A DNA stretch of 64,000 nucleotides from Melastoma dodecandrum (taxonomy: Eukaryota > Streptophyta > Magnoliopsida > Myrtales > Melastomataceae). Under the pieces are notes generated by a model. That model did not search any database and was not told where the DNA came from. It saw only the letters and a list, made by a program, of their open reading frames with translations. Location of the stretch: positions 3,968,001 to 4,032,000 of the forward strand of contig JARUPY010000190.1 in assembly GCA_029817715.1 (NCBI GenBank), written 5' to 3'. The translations under genes and the position numbers were made by a program. Position 1 is the stretch's first letter, and the number at the start of each line of letters is the position of its first letter. Shown piece by piece: positions 33,701-43,987 of this stretch.

Positions 33701-33733
33701 GAAAACCGCCAAGAGCTCAACTTGAGTTCTTTC

Positions 33734-34005
33734 TTAGATGCGAGAACTAATATTGCAACAATATTCTGCAGAAAGCCAAGTCATTGTGGAAGAAACAAAG
33801 CACGAACCCAGCAGAGCAGAAAGCCAAGTCATTGTAATCGTCCCAGGAATCCCCATCAAAATCCACAAAGTATACCCCGAAATTCTCAAGCAGATTGTCG
33901 AGGCAACGTCCTTTAGACACGGAAAATAAGAGTCCATCCAGCTGATCTACGGTAGGCAAGGTGCCGATTTCGTACATGTAGAAGGCGATAGGTCCGATGA
34001 GCTGC
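33734..34005 (-). pseudogene. NYN-194-type gene, truncated copy
   Basis: The first 50 or so codons match NYN-194 (IAFYMYEIGTLPTVDQLDGLL, then DFDGDSWDD). It then degenerates into a short direct repeat (AGAAAGCCAAGTCATTGT twice, near 33,772 and 33,822). It sits in divergent orientation to NYN-195 at 34,324, as in the intact pair at 43.8 kb. Confidence 0.75.
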
Positions 34006-34323
34006 GCAAAAAAAAAACCCTAATCAGATCAAAGAACCTAGGAGCACCGATTGACAACTCGGGGGAGAAAAAGAGGAAGAACTTGAGCCGATTCCGTTGG
34101 GGGAACAAAGTGACCATCTTCCTCCATCCGACTCGAGAATTTCCCCGGCGGTCGGATCGTCGTCTCTTTCGGGATTGAATTTTCTAATAATTTGAAATAT
34201 AATTACCCAAAAAAAAAATTGTAATATGGGCTTTATAGTGGGCCGAAAGCCACACCAAATTCATATTTCTAATTAGGGCACAACACAACACATCCCCTCC
34301 TCAAACTTCAATTCAATTTCAGG
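34006..34323. promoter_or_regulatory. Divergent intergenic region, copy 1
   Basis: About 320 bp between the truncated NYN-194 (minus) and NYN-195 (plus), homologous to 43,663-43,987. It should hold both promoters. Shared blocks include AGAAAAAGAGGAAGAACTTG and ATGGGCTTTATAGTG/ATGGGCTTTACAGTT. Confidence 0.5.
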
Positions 34324-35035
34324 ATGGAGAAGGTGGCGATGAAGAAGCCGAAGCTGCAGCCGCCCTCCCTGGGGATCTTCTGGGACACGATCTCTTGTTC
34401 TATCCCTGATGGTGTGAATCCCGGAGACATTCTCGACAACATCATCGCCGCCCTGCGCGTTCACTTCCCCGATTACGTCCTCGAGTCGTTCTTCTACGGG
34501 GTGCCCTCCGATTTCAAAGCCCACCCTCTGCGCCCTCGGGAAGGTGTCGGCGTGAAGCTTTGTGATGTTGATGGAGCTTACCATCTCTACAAGCAGATTC
34601 TCTGTGACGCCTTCTCTTTTGGTCTCGAGCATCAAGGTCGTCGTACCGGCGCGGTGCTTATTTCTACTGTCGGTCGTCTTCAAAAAGCCTTTTATTTATT
34701 TGACGTAGTTGGGTGTCGGGCGGCAATCGTCGTCCCTTTGTCTGATCCCATCGCCAGAATTTGCCGCATTAATCCTGAATTCTTGGTCTTGGACTGGCTA
34801 TGGGTCTCCCGGGGATCTGGCAAGGTATTGCCCCCGTTTGGTTGTCCCATGCGCCTGCAGTTGCATCCTGTTTGTTTACTATGTTCATTTCGCTCGGCAG
34901 ATCATCACTAAGGATGACGTTATATCTATCGCGGCTGCAGCTCTAGTTGCTGGCGATGCTGTGGCTGTTGAAGGGAGCACCACGTCTGTGAACTCATCGG
35001 GCTCCGGTGGTGGACATATCCAAGGAGTTTGTTGA
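34324..35035 (+). CDS. NYN-domain protein ('NYN-195'), copy 1, two exons
   Basis: Exon 1 34,324-34,824 and exon 2 34,901-35,035 join in phase 0 to 211 residues. The N-terminus has LGIFWDTISCSIPDGVNP, keeping the FWD aspartate but not the Asn of the family motif. A middle acidic region follows (CDVDGAYHLYKQIL), and then VLISTVGRLQKAFYLF, where both Asps of the SxDxDF block are missing. Exon 2 adds an Ala/Val-rich helix and a Gly/Ser tail. The fold is likely kept, but nuclease activity is doubtful. It is the plus-strand member of a divergent NYN pair. The copy at 43,988 has a different C-terminus. Confidence 0.65.
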
Positions 35036-35563
35036 ATGGCCCGTGTCAGGCCTAAGAGATCTCTATTTGGTTATAAGGTAAACCTCCTTATGCACTGTCT
35101 CCTTATGTACTGTCTCGTTTTTCATCTCTCTTCGCCTCTATGTATACAGCCATGGTCTATTTAAGAGGATAGTCTTTTATGCTTATGGATTTACTCTCTT
35201 GATACTGTCGATATTTTTCTCCTGTTACTATCTACTTTCTTCCTTCGCGGATGAATTGTGGATTTTTATGGAATGTATGATGCAGCCTTTTCTTGAAGTT
35301 CCAAAAGAGAAAGTGTGAACGAACCAACATTGAATGTACTAACAGACGCAGAAAGGCCTCCACAAAGGGAACTAGAGAATTTACAAACAGAACCCTGGCA
35401 AGCAGCACCGATTGACAACTCGGAAGAGAAAAAGAGGAAGAACTTGAGCCGATTCCAATGGGGTACAGGGCGAGGGTGACCATCTTTCTCCATCCGACTC
35501 CATCGGCATACATGATCACTTGCAAAGGCCCCCTTTATCCCGAGCCTTTTGATAAATCTCGTC

Positions 35564-36052
35564 TTATAGGCATGCATGCGAAGCAAAGGGCTTAACATTT
35601 TGAGGTATCTCGACTTCGTTGTTTCCAATCAATATGAATGGCATGCCGATAGAACTTATTTTATCTGCAATGTCAACAAAAATGTCATCGATAGAAATAA
35701 GTACATCAGCACCATTTGGATTACTCTCCATAAAATAAGTCATCTCTAATATGAGCCTTTTGTTCACGTCTTCATCTGTATCCCTCGTAAAAATGGGCAG
35801 ATACACGGCTCCGAGTTCTTGAATCTTTTTCATTTGAGAATTATCTTTGTTAAAGAATTCCGAACAAAAGATGTCCGAAATTTCTAGGCTCATGTCATAG
35901 GATCGGACGAAATTCGAAATTTCATAGTAAGCAAATTGAAGATTCATATATTCTGGGACTGGGCATTCTCCAACATTCCAAAAGACGGAAGCATTTTTCC
36001 CTGGAACACTTTTCGCCGAAGCTTTTGTCCCAGAAGCCGAACCCCTCTTCAT
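35564..36052 (-). pseudogene. NYN-domain gene in left arm ('NYN-162'), frameshifted
   Basis: Begins MKRGSASGTKASAKSVPGKN, then ASVFWNVGECPVPE (FWN in place of FWD), RDTDEDVNKRLILEMTYFM and VLISIDDIFVDI. Compared with the right arm the frame is lost after QNVKP, giving an early stop at 35,564. In the shifted frame the sequence goes on as TRFIKRLGIKG. Two of the expected acidic positions remain. Confidence 0.65.
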
Positions 36053-36136
36053 GATGGCTTCTCCAAGTCAACTTTGGTTATTTATTTGAACTTTTCGTTT
36101 TGATTACGAAGATAAGCAGGACTTGGAGAAGTCATC

Positions 36137-36793
36137 GTGAAGAGGGGTTCGGCTTCTAGGACAAAAGCTTCGGCGAAAAGTGCTCCAGGGAAGAATGCTT
36201 CCGTCTTTTGGAATGTTGGAGAATGTCCAGTCCCAGAATATATGAATCTTCAATTTGCTTACTATGGAATTTCAAATTTCGTCCGATCCTATGACATGAG
36301 CCTATAAATTTCGGACATCTTTTGTTCGGAATTATTTAACAAAGATAATTCTCAAATGAAAAAGATTCAAGAACTCGGAGCCGTGTATCAGCTCATTTTT
36401 ATGAGGGATACAGATGAAGACGTGAACAAAAGGCTCATATCAGAGATGACTTATTTTATGGTGAGTAATCCAAATGGTGATGTTGTACTTATTTCTATCG
36501 ATGACATTTTTGTTGACATTGCAGATCAAATAAGTTCTATCGGCATGCCATTTATATTGATTAGAAACAACGAAGCCGAGATACCTCAAAATGTTAAGCC
36601 TATGCTTCGTACGTATGCCTATGGGACGAGATTTATCAAAAGGCTCGGGATAAAGGGAGACCTTGCAAGTGATCATGTATGCCGATTGAGTCGGATGGAG
36701 GAAGACGGTCGCCCTCGCCCTGTACCCCATTGGAATCGGCTCAAGTTCTTCCTCTTTTACTCTCCCGAGTTGTCAATCGGTGCTGCTTGCTAG
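36137..36793 (+). pseudogene. NYN-domain gene in right arm, start lost and nonsense
   Basis: The same gene as the left arm. The start codon is GTG instead of ATG (36,137), and TAA at about 36,305 replaces GAA. The rest is open to 36,793 (RDTDEDVNKRLISEMTYFM, VLISIDDIFVDIADQI, ending SPELSIGAAC). The two arms carry different lesions. Confidence 0.65.
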
Positions 36794-37165
36794 GGTTCTG
36801 TTTGTAAATTCTCTAGTTCCCTTTTTCTCTTTTTTCTTTTTTTTTTGGGGGGGTGGTGGAGGCCTTTCTGCGGCTGTTAGTCCATTCAATGTTGGTTCTT
36901 TCGCACTTTCTCTTCTGGAACTTCAAGAAAAGGCTGCATCATACATTCCATAAAAATCCACAATTCATCCGTGAAGGAAGAAAGCAGATAGTAACAAGAG
37001 AAAAATATCGGCAGTATCAAGATAGTGAATCCATAAGCACAAAAGACTGTCCTCTTAAATAGACCTTGGCTGTATACATAGAGACGAAGAGAGATGGAAA
37101 ACGGGACAGTACATAAGGAGGTTTTCGTTATAACCAAATAGAGATCTCTTAGGCCTAACACGGGC

Positions 37166-37257
37166 ATGATGGTGCTCCGTAAGTTTGGATACGATAATGA
37201 TATCAAGCTGCCTGCCAATCTGATCCCAGTCCCTGTGAAAAAGAGTCCTGATCAGGT
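37166..37257 (+). pseudogene. MIRO fragment (EF-hand linker)
   Basis: Reads [20 protein letters not shown], then PVKKSPDQ and a GT donor. A single MIRO exon joined directly to the end of the palindrome. Confidence 0.75.
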
Positions 37258-37372
37258 ATCTTTAAAGACACATGCTTTCCACTACTCAATTTTCATTTAG
37301 GAATTGCGATTTTCCATGGTGTGTCAAATTGTTATTGTAGATTACAAAAGATGGGTCTAATTGGTTTGTTCT

Positions 37373-37545
37373 TGCAGTCTGCCTTGATGGGAGTTACCAG
37401 CATAGCATTTGCACAGGGCTGGCTTATGGATCAGGTGCAAATAAAAGTCGGCTCGTTCAATTTGAGGTACAACTTATCAATCCCATCTTCCAATATGATC
37501 CTTGGAATGGGAAATGCCCTGGATGATGATTTGTGTTGGAGGATG
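37373..37545 (+). pseudogene. Pectin acetylesterase fragment
   Basis: After an AG acceptor: VCLDGSYQHSICTGLAYGSG, then ANKSRLVQFE. It is a damaged form of the exon that carries CLDGS.PAYH.H.G.GSGANSW in plant pectin acetylesterases (carbohydrate esterase family 13, cell-wall pectin deacetylation). The catalytic Ser exon is absent. Confidence 0.65.
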
Positions 37546-37659
37546 ACTACAACACTTCTGATCGCCTTCCTTATTTTGTACCAAACCTATTATATTGCAT
37601 GGGGACATTCCATGGCTTATGAGCCCGGACATGTAATTCTGGAACGCTTTGATCATTGA

Positions 37660-38440
37660 AGTGAATTACTCCCAATATACCAGAAAAAAGGGCCCATAGA
37701 ATCCTAAATCATTTGTGCTTAGTGATTCAATCTCTTGATTACTATGCAAGTTTGAGGCTTCAATAGGAATCGTGTCGATTTTAACTGTCGCCGATTCGAG
37801 AAGAAATCTACCTGCTGAAGATCTTCCCTCCAAGGGATGAAACTTAATAGGATAGAAAGAATAAGTATCTCTTTGGAAACATAACCAAAATCAAACAAAC
37901 ATCCAATGTCCAGTGCATTCTTCCCAAACCCAGTTGTCCATTCTCATTCTACTTAATATTCGGGATTGTCTGTTCAGCAGGTTATTTATTTCTTGTGTAG
38001 TTTGAATTTTGGGCGACTTTATGCTAAGGCAAAGAACAACAGGATTTTCCTGAAATCAGATCAAGTGGTGATCTGATGTCAACACACGACCGCACAACCC
38101 TAGATTTGGAGTCTCCGGGAAATTAGGTAGAGCTTATTTTGCGCAAGTAGGACGAAATGGCACTGCAGAAATCAGCAGAATGGAAAAGAATCGGCTTTTT
38201 TGATAGCTCGTGCACAACAGTTCATTTGGAAACACCTTCATCAGCACCATCAAATCCCATATAGCTAGCCAAAGAGGGGATCTACGCTGTCGATGGAGGT
38301 TGATCGAGTGGCGAAAGAGCGTGTGATCTTCAGTGTTGTTTGAAAACCCAGTGGTGATGGGAAGGCATCGAGAAAGCTTGCCCAGTCCATGCCCTCAAAG
38401 TCTTACGAACAAAGTAAAGCTGCTATAAGGAAGAGGCATC
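37660..38440. other. Spacer, MIRO 3' flank duplicate
   Basis: 38,210-38,430 repeats 22,540-22,770 (for example CCCATATAGCTAGCCAAAGA), so it is the 3' flank of MIRO copy B. The rest is unassigned. Confidence 0.45.
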
Positions 38441-38449
38441 GAAGATCAA

Positions 38450-41350
38450 CCAGAGGAGTCCTTCCTTGAAGCATAAACTCGATAGGCAGCTAGTCCAACT
38501 ACACCAACAGCAGCCCCGACTGTCGTGATTCGAAAGAAATGTGAACCAAGAAACTTAAGTTAGCTTAGCGGCAATCATAAGGCAGTAAAGATGTCTTCCA
38601 AGGGTATTTATTGTTTCTAGTTATATTTCGAAAAGGAAAATGATAGCCCGCAGGCAGAAACATCCAGTCACCAGAAACTCAACATCGACAAAGAACAAAT
38701 ATACTTGAAACAATTGTGAGAAAACTGTTGATGAGATTGTGGTAATGTTTGCGGTTCCTTCCCCCTTCAGTTTCTGGGATGCTCAGGTGAGGTTGCTCTG
38801 CTGCACTCACAATCCTTCGGAAAACATTGTTTGAAATCACCTAATTTTGTGCCAGTAGGTACCCGCCGGGGGGGGGGGGGGGGGGGGGGTGGGGGGGGGT
38901 GGAGGGGTGCTCAGTTCCCATATCCCGGCGACCTGCACTGCAAGTAAAGGCATAACATGTTGGGCCACAGAGTGTGAACTCCATTGATAACGAACACAGC
39001 AAATATACAACCTCAAATCCAGTCAATCTTTCGCCATGGCTGGCCACTTCCACAAGCAATTTCAGTAGCCCTTTTCCATGAAGACGCGCCCCAGCTGAAA
39101 ATTTGAGAATAAAGTTATGAGAAAAACTACTTTCTTCCCCAATGTTGTAAGTCCTGTGAACCACTTTATACACAAGATTTCCCAATAAAAAGTGCATAGA
39201 CATTTGAATATGCATGTAAATGTGTCTGCACATCTTTCCCAGGAATAAATACATAAACTGATTTCAAGATACATAGAATTGCAACTATAAATTTGAAAAA
39301 CTGGAATATCAACCATAAACAATCTCGACAAAATCAATTGGAAGAAAAAAACGGCGATGTCGCAGAGAGCCAGTGCTTCTTTGTTAGCCAGCATCCCTCT
39401 AACTCCATCCTCAAGAATCTCACATAATACTAGTGTTCTTGCCTCCGTGCACATAATGACGAGCTTGAGATCAAGTTCACTAGGCTTGCAGGATCCACTA
39501 GAATTTTAAATGCATTCTATCTACCACCGTCCGCTCCACCACATTCACTGCATATCGGTCCTCCGTAGTTGTGATATATGTATCACTGAAGGTATATATT
39601 TAACCAAGGAAAATCAAGTCAGCTGACGCTGAAGATCTTAGTCTTAAAGTGTATTCACTAAAAAAAAATCAAAGTATACCTTCCAAGGAAAGAATTCAGC
39701 AACAACGACTTACTAGCTCTTTTAAGTCCAAAAATCCAACAATAGAAGACATTTATGTCTGATTGTTGCTTCTTCTGGGTAATTTGTCTTGTCTCAGTAA
39801 TACGGATGGCCGATGAAGGATCACCAGGATATCCTATGTACACAAGATTCTCCAAGCTTTTGGCCGGGTTTAAGAGGGACATCAGCGCCCACTGCACCAT
39901 GTTAGATTAATACTCCTATAATGCGCATGATCCATATTTATACATAAACATGTAGCATAAACTGAAACCTAACTTGTTAAGCAAAAGAAAAGTTTCTGCC
40001 AAGCGACCACTTTTTACCACTTGGTAGAAAGCACATGTTAGAATGTCAGCTATTAGATGAATAACTAAAACATGAAGTGACTCTAGATAAATATTCATCG
40101 AAAGAGCAGTAAGAACAATGACATAGATCTAGCTCCTAAGTAAAACCAGGACATTTACCTCCCATCTGAAAAAAGTAGTAAACCTGATTCGAATAGTAAG
40201 TACCTGAGACAAAAATCCATCGAGAGACAATCCTCCCAAGGCAGTTCTATCTGCAACGTCTCTGTAATGAGCTTCATTTAAAGGGCTGGAAGTTAATAGC
40301 AGAAACTAATTATATCAACATTCCTGTTGAAATCCTTACATTTATGAACAACATCAATTAAAAGATGCAGCAACTCAGTTCAGAAGATAAGTATTTTGTA
40401 GTATTAGCATAGATAGAGTTAAAACATCACTCGAAGAAAATCAGAGGTAAGAATCTGACTGCGGAAGTACCATTCAGGGGCTGTAGAGAAAAATCTTCAA
40501 TCTCCACAGGTCGTAAGGCACCATCCTGTTTACAAGCAATAATTGGTAGCAATTACAGATTCAGATATCTATCAAGTTACAAGGATTGTTCAATTCAGGA
40601 AGTTTACAGAACTCGCAGCATCACCATCGAATAAATCAAATATCCCCTATAGAAAATCAATGGCCTCATTTGTCAACTCTACACTCTCCAAAAACAAAAA
40701 CAAAAATCGAGTAAGCACAACTTCAACCGGAAGGGGAATTTTCACACCATGGAGAATTGCAATTCCTAAAGCAAAATTTGAGTAGTGGAAAGGATCTGTC
40801 ATTAAAGATACCTGCTCATGACCCTGTTTCACAAGGACTGGAATCAGATTGGCGGCCAGCTTGATATCATTATCATATCCAAGCTTACGGAGCCCCATCC
40901 ATGTTGTCTCAAGGCATCCTTTCTCTATGAATAATGAATGCGTGGAGAAACAGGAATCCTGTCAAATTTAGACCATGTTCATTGACTCCTTCAGACAACT
41001 TCTCCTGCACGACCCTCTTGACGCCAATTATTTCAGAATGCTGCAGGGATGCACTATAAAGCATTTCGCCTGTTGGCTCGATAAATTTATGGTAAATTGA
41101 ACTGTACCATTAGCATGTGAAATAAAGAACAGTAACTATAACAAAAGTTCCAAACTGAAATGAGACAATAATAAGCACATATCCGTAAATTGAAGTGTAC
41201 CTGAAAATCGAGTTCTTCATCACTGAGAGCTCCATCCCTGTCATGATCACAGAGGATAACAAAAGCTCTTCTCTGGTCGTTCACAAGAGACACCACGTCG
41301 TCGGTACTACAGCCTCTGAGTGGAGTGCCTGCCAAAAAGTATATCCTCAA
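38450..41350 (-). pseudogene. MIRO copy B, C-terminal two thirds, broken
   Basis: Minus-strand order: about 41,270-41,200 ([14 protein letters not shown], an EF-hand), 40,898-40,815 ([19 protein letters not shown]), 40,690-40,620 (SVELTNEAIDFL), 40,525-40,205 (linker, GGLSLDGFLSQ), 39,895-39,690 (LENLVYIGYPGDPSSAI, ending NSFLGR), 39,415-39,345 (MLANKEALALCDIAVFF), about 39,061-38,990 (LLVEVASHGERLTGFE), 38,830-38,745 (AAEQPHLSIPETEGG) and 38,530-38,450 (tail anchor GLAAYRVYASRKDSSG). There is no N-terminal GTPase. The second GTPase P-loop is damaged (RASKSLLL for KAGKSALL). Frame breaks and a long G homopolymer at about 38,869-38,890 interrupt it. Confidence 0.8.
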
Positions 41351-41404
41351 AATGCAACCCAGGGAAAGAAGTAATTAAGAAGGCTTCGAGTTGAGGAAAG
41401 ATCT

Positions 41405-42065
41405 TGCCTGCCAACTTGATTAGCATAATGCATTCCCTTCGACATCAACTCGTCCATGGCAGCTAACCAAATGCGCTGTCCGTGAAAGTACAGTTGTGGT
41501 GCCTGAAGAAGCGACAGCAGATTGCATTAAATGCTCATGGGAGAACAAAAGCTTTAAAATGACGAGATCTCATCTTTTCAACCTGATTTTTGCTGTCACT
41601 GCAAAAGGACGCTCCGTTGCAGTACCGTACTTTGACAAAGTTCCAAATGAAAAAATCTGCGATAAGCTCGATGGGAATTTCCTTATTTACAATGAGTTAA
41701 ACTAACCAAGAAAAAAATCCCAGGAGGTACACAAAATCAAAAGATGCGGAACAATGTAAAGGGAAGAACCAGGATTATCCCACGCTTAATATCCCGACCA
41801 AAGGTGTCTGTCTTTCCATGAACGTGGATGAACCGTGCCGCATCTACTTCCTGAATATGCAAGTCCTAAATGTATTGCACCACCCACCTTCCTGCCATCA
41901 ACATATCACCAATACAAATCATCATCCAGGGCATTTCCTATTCCAAGGATCCTATCAGAAGATTGTGATTAATCAGTTGTACGTCAAATTGAATGAGCCA
42001 ACTATTTGCACCTGATCCATAACCCCTGTGCAAGTGGTATGCTGGTAAACTCCCATCAAGAGAGA
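41405..42065 (-). pseudogene. Pectin acetylesterase fragments
   Basis: 42,065-41,990 encodes [20 protein letters not shown], then SWLIQFD. 41,500-41,412 encodes LYFHGQRIWLAAMDELMSKG, then MHYANQ. Both are consecutive blocks of plant pectin acetylesterase; exons between and after them are missing or degenerate. The GCSAGG serine motif is not seen. Adjacent to MIRO copy B, as at 37.2-37.5 kb. Confidence 0.75.
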
Positions 42066-42069
42066 CAAT

Positions 42070-43085
42070 GCCATCTGATCCCACCCCTATTAAATGCAAG
42101 TCCCCATTACAACACAATTCAACTCAAAATAAGTCCTTTACCTGCACCCTTGGCTGCAGCTCCATAAGAGTAAGACCCGCCATGAGTGCTCTCGGAGCGA
42201 TGCCATGCTTCTCCTCATGACACATCTGCGGTGTCATGCTCATGTTCATCAGGTATTCCTCGTCGTACCCATAAACCATTTCCCAGCAAGCAGTGTTCAT
42301 GTTTCTACTACTAATACTGCCGCAAAAAATGAGACTAAAATATCTCATAGCTTGAATCGAAGATCACCAACTTTGTCCTCCCCAAAAGTACCTAATCTCC
42401 TTTTATTTGCTAAAAGTGTCTGATGATTGAAAACGCAGCGAAAACAGCATTAACCCATCAATCCCAACTTAAATTCGGTCCACTTTGACCGTGCTAGATG
42501 TGAAACTCGTGCCAAGAATTCAGCAGGGGCAACAATCTAGATCTTCAATTCGAATGAAAGCATTGCAAAAGTACCTCGAAGCTAAAGGGAGAAGACACAA
42601 TTCGAATGAAAGCATTAACCGAATCAAACTCCCTTAGGAGTTTTAATTTTCAGGTGGCATAAAGGGTGGGGATCTCTACAAACTCGTGGCAAACACTGAT
42701 GTTTCAATGTGGTACTCAAACCTTTGTAGAAGTGATAATTTAATCAAATCAGTGGAAGAATAATTCAAAGCGGTACTCAAACTTCAAGCAAACTACTTGA
42801 TATGCTTCTGTGTAGTTAACCGGAAAGATTAGAAAAAATTGAAGAGAAAGAAAAATGGAGATAGCTTACCAAGAGAAAGACTAAAATTGCCTACATGCTA
42901 TGTGACCATTTTTGGGGGCACCATTACCCTGTAGCTTACGTGCCCCAGCCATACACGGCATGCTTCATCAGAAAGAAAATCCAATCCATACAAACACTGA
43001 GTTCCATGTACTTCTCTGTCCAAAATAAAATTAAAGAAATTTACATGCCTTCATAAAAACAAACAGTGGCCGTTGCCAACAGCAA
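42070..43085. other. Spacer with duplicated 3' flanks
   Basis: 42,440-42,570 repeats the hydrophobic fragment of 30.8 kb; 42,760-43,020 repeats the 3' flank of NYN-194 in inverted orientation. A minus-strand frame at 42,348-42,124 is unidentified. Confidence 0.45.
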
Positions 43086-43089
43086 CCTC

Positions 43090-43662
43090 TCAAAATCCAA
43101 TGGGGAAGAAACCTTCACCGCGGCTAGCCCTCCACCAATCATACAGAACCAACCCTGCTTCACGAAATGCCACGGAAGCCTCCTCGGAACGGCTCAGAGT
43201 GATCAGGTTGTATCCATGTCCCTTCAACTGGACGAGGACGGGGGCGAAATCTTTGTCGGCCGAGATGAAGATGATGGTGGCTGGAGGAGGATTTTTGTAA
43301 GCGAATTTTAAGACCCTGATCATGGCGACTTCGTAGGCTTCGTAGCCATCACGAGGTCCCAAATAGCAGAAAGACAAATCACGGTCGCAGCACGCTTCCT
43401 CGAAATCATCTCTCTCTTCATTCTCGGGCTTATCCTGACCAAGGCCTGCATCTGCTTGGTTGTACTTGGCGTAATTCTCCGCACACATTACCTGGTAATC
43501 GTCCCAGGAATCCCCATCAAAATGCACAAAATATACCAGCGAATCTTCAAACAGACGGTGGAGGCTTCCTCCTCCGGCCACGGAATGTAAGAGTCCATCC
43601 AGCTGATCTACGGTAGGCAAGGTGCCGATTTCGTACAAGTAGAAAGCAATAGGTCGGATGAG
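43090..43662 (-). CDS. NYN-domain protein ('NYN-194'), copy 2
   Basis: From the AG acceptor (43,664-43,663) to the stop, 191 codons including the stop, without breaks. The same organisation as 29,550-30,122: LIRPIAFYLYEIGTLPT (first Asp lost), GPRDGYEAYEVAMIRVLKF, IIFISADKDFAPVLVQL (acidic block intact), ending GEGFFPIGF. The upstream exon with the ATG probably lies within 43,690-43,820. It forms a divergent pair with NYN-195 copy 2, separated by about 325 bp. Both copies have kept the open frame and the SADKDF block. Confidence 0.65.
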   Translation of the reverse strand, partial: LIRPIAFYLYEIGTLPTVDQLDGLLHSVAGGGSLHRLFEDSLVYFVHFDGDSWDDYQVMCAENYAKYNQADAGLGQDKPENEERDDFEEACCDRDLSFCYLGPRDGYEAYEVAMIRVLKFAYKNPPPATIIFISADKDFAPVLVQLKGHGYNLITLSRSEEASVAFREAGLVLYDWWRASRGEGFFPIGF

Positions 43663-43987
43663 CTGCGAACCCAAAAAAAAACCTAATCAGATCAGATCAA
43701 AGAAGCCTAATAATTGACAACTCGGGAGAGAAAAAGAGGAAGAACTTGAGCCGATTCCGTTGAGGGAACAGGGCGAGGGCGACCAACTTCCTCCATCCGA
43801 CTCCTCGAGAATTTCACAAATCCGCGACGATGGCGTTCTTTCGTCGTCGTCTCGATTTCCTGAGAACTTCAGCAGGTAATGAAAAATGGGCTTTACAGTT
43901 TGTTTTCCCATGGGCCCAATTCATCTTATTATTTTCTGTTGTTGTGATTGTTAGGGCACAAGCGAATCCGGAACGGAGAAGGTGGTG
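43663..43987. promoter_or_regulatory. Divergent intergenic region, copy 2
   Basis: Shared upstream region of NYN-194 (minus) and NYN-195 (plus); homologous to 34,006-34,323. It includes the 5' leader (and perhaps the first exon) of NYN-194. A stretch around 43,730-43,800 also forms the 3' part of the NYN-162 genes in the palindrome. Confidence 0.5.

Larger units (their letters stand above)
35039..37165. repeat. Large inverted repeat (palindrome) with NYN genes in both arms
   Basis: Left arm 35,039-36,069, spacer 36,070-36,119 (50 bp), right arm 36,120-37,165. The arm ends at the loop read CTTCTCCAAGTC and GACTTGGAGAAG. The outer ends read GCCCGTGTCAGGCC and GGCCTAACACGGGC. By eye the arms agree at well over nine positions in ten, with a few indels. 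Transcription through it would give a hairpin about 1 kb long. Confidence 0.9.
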
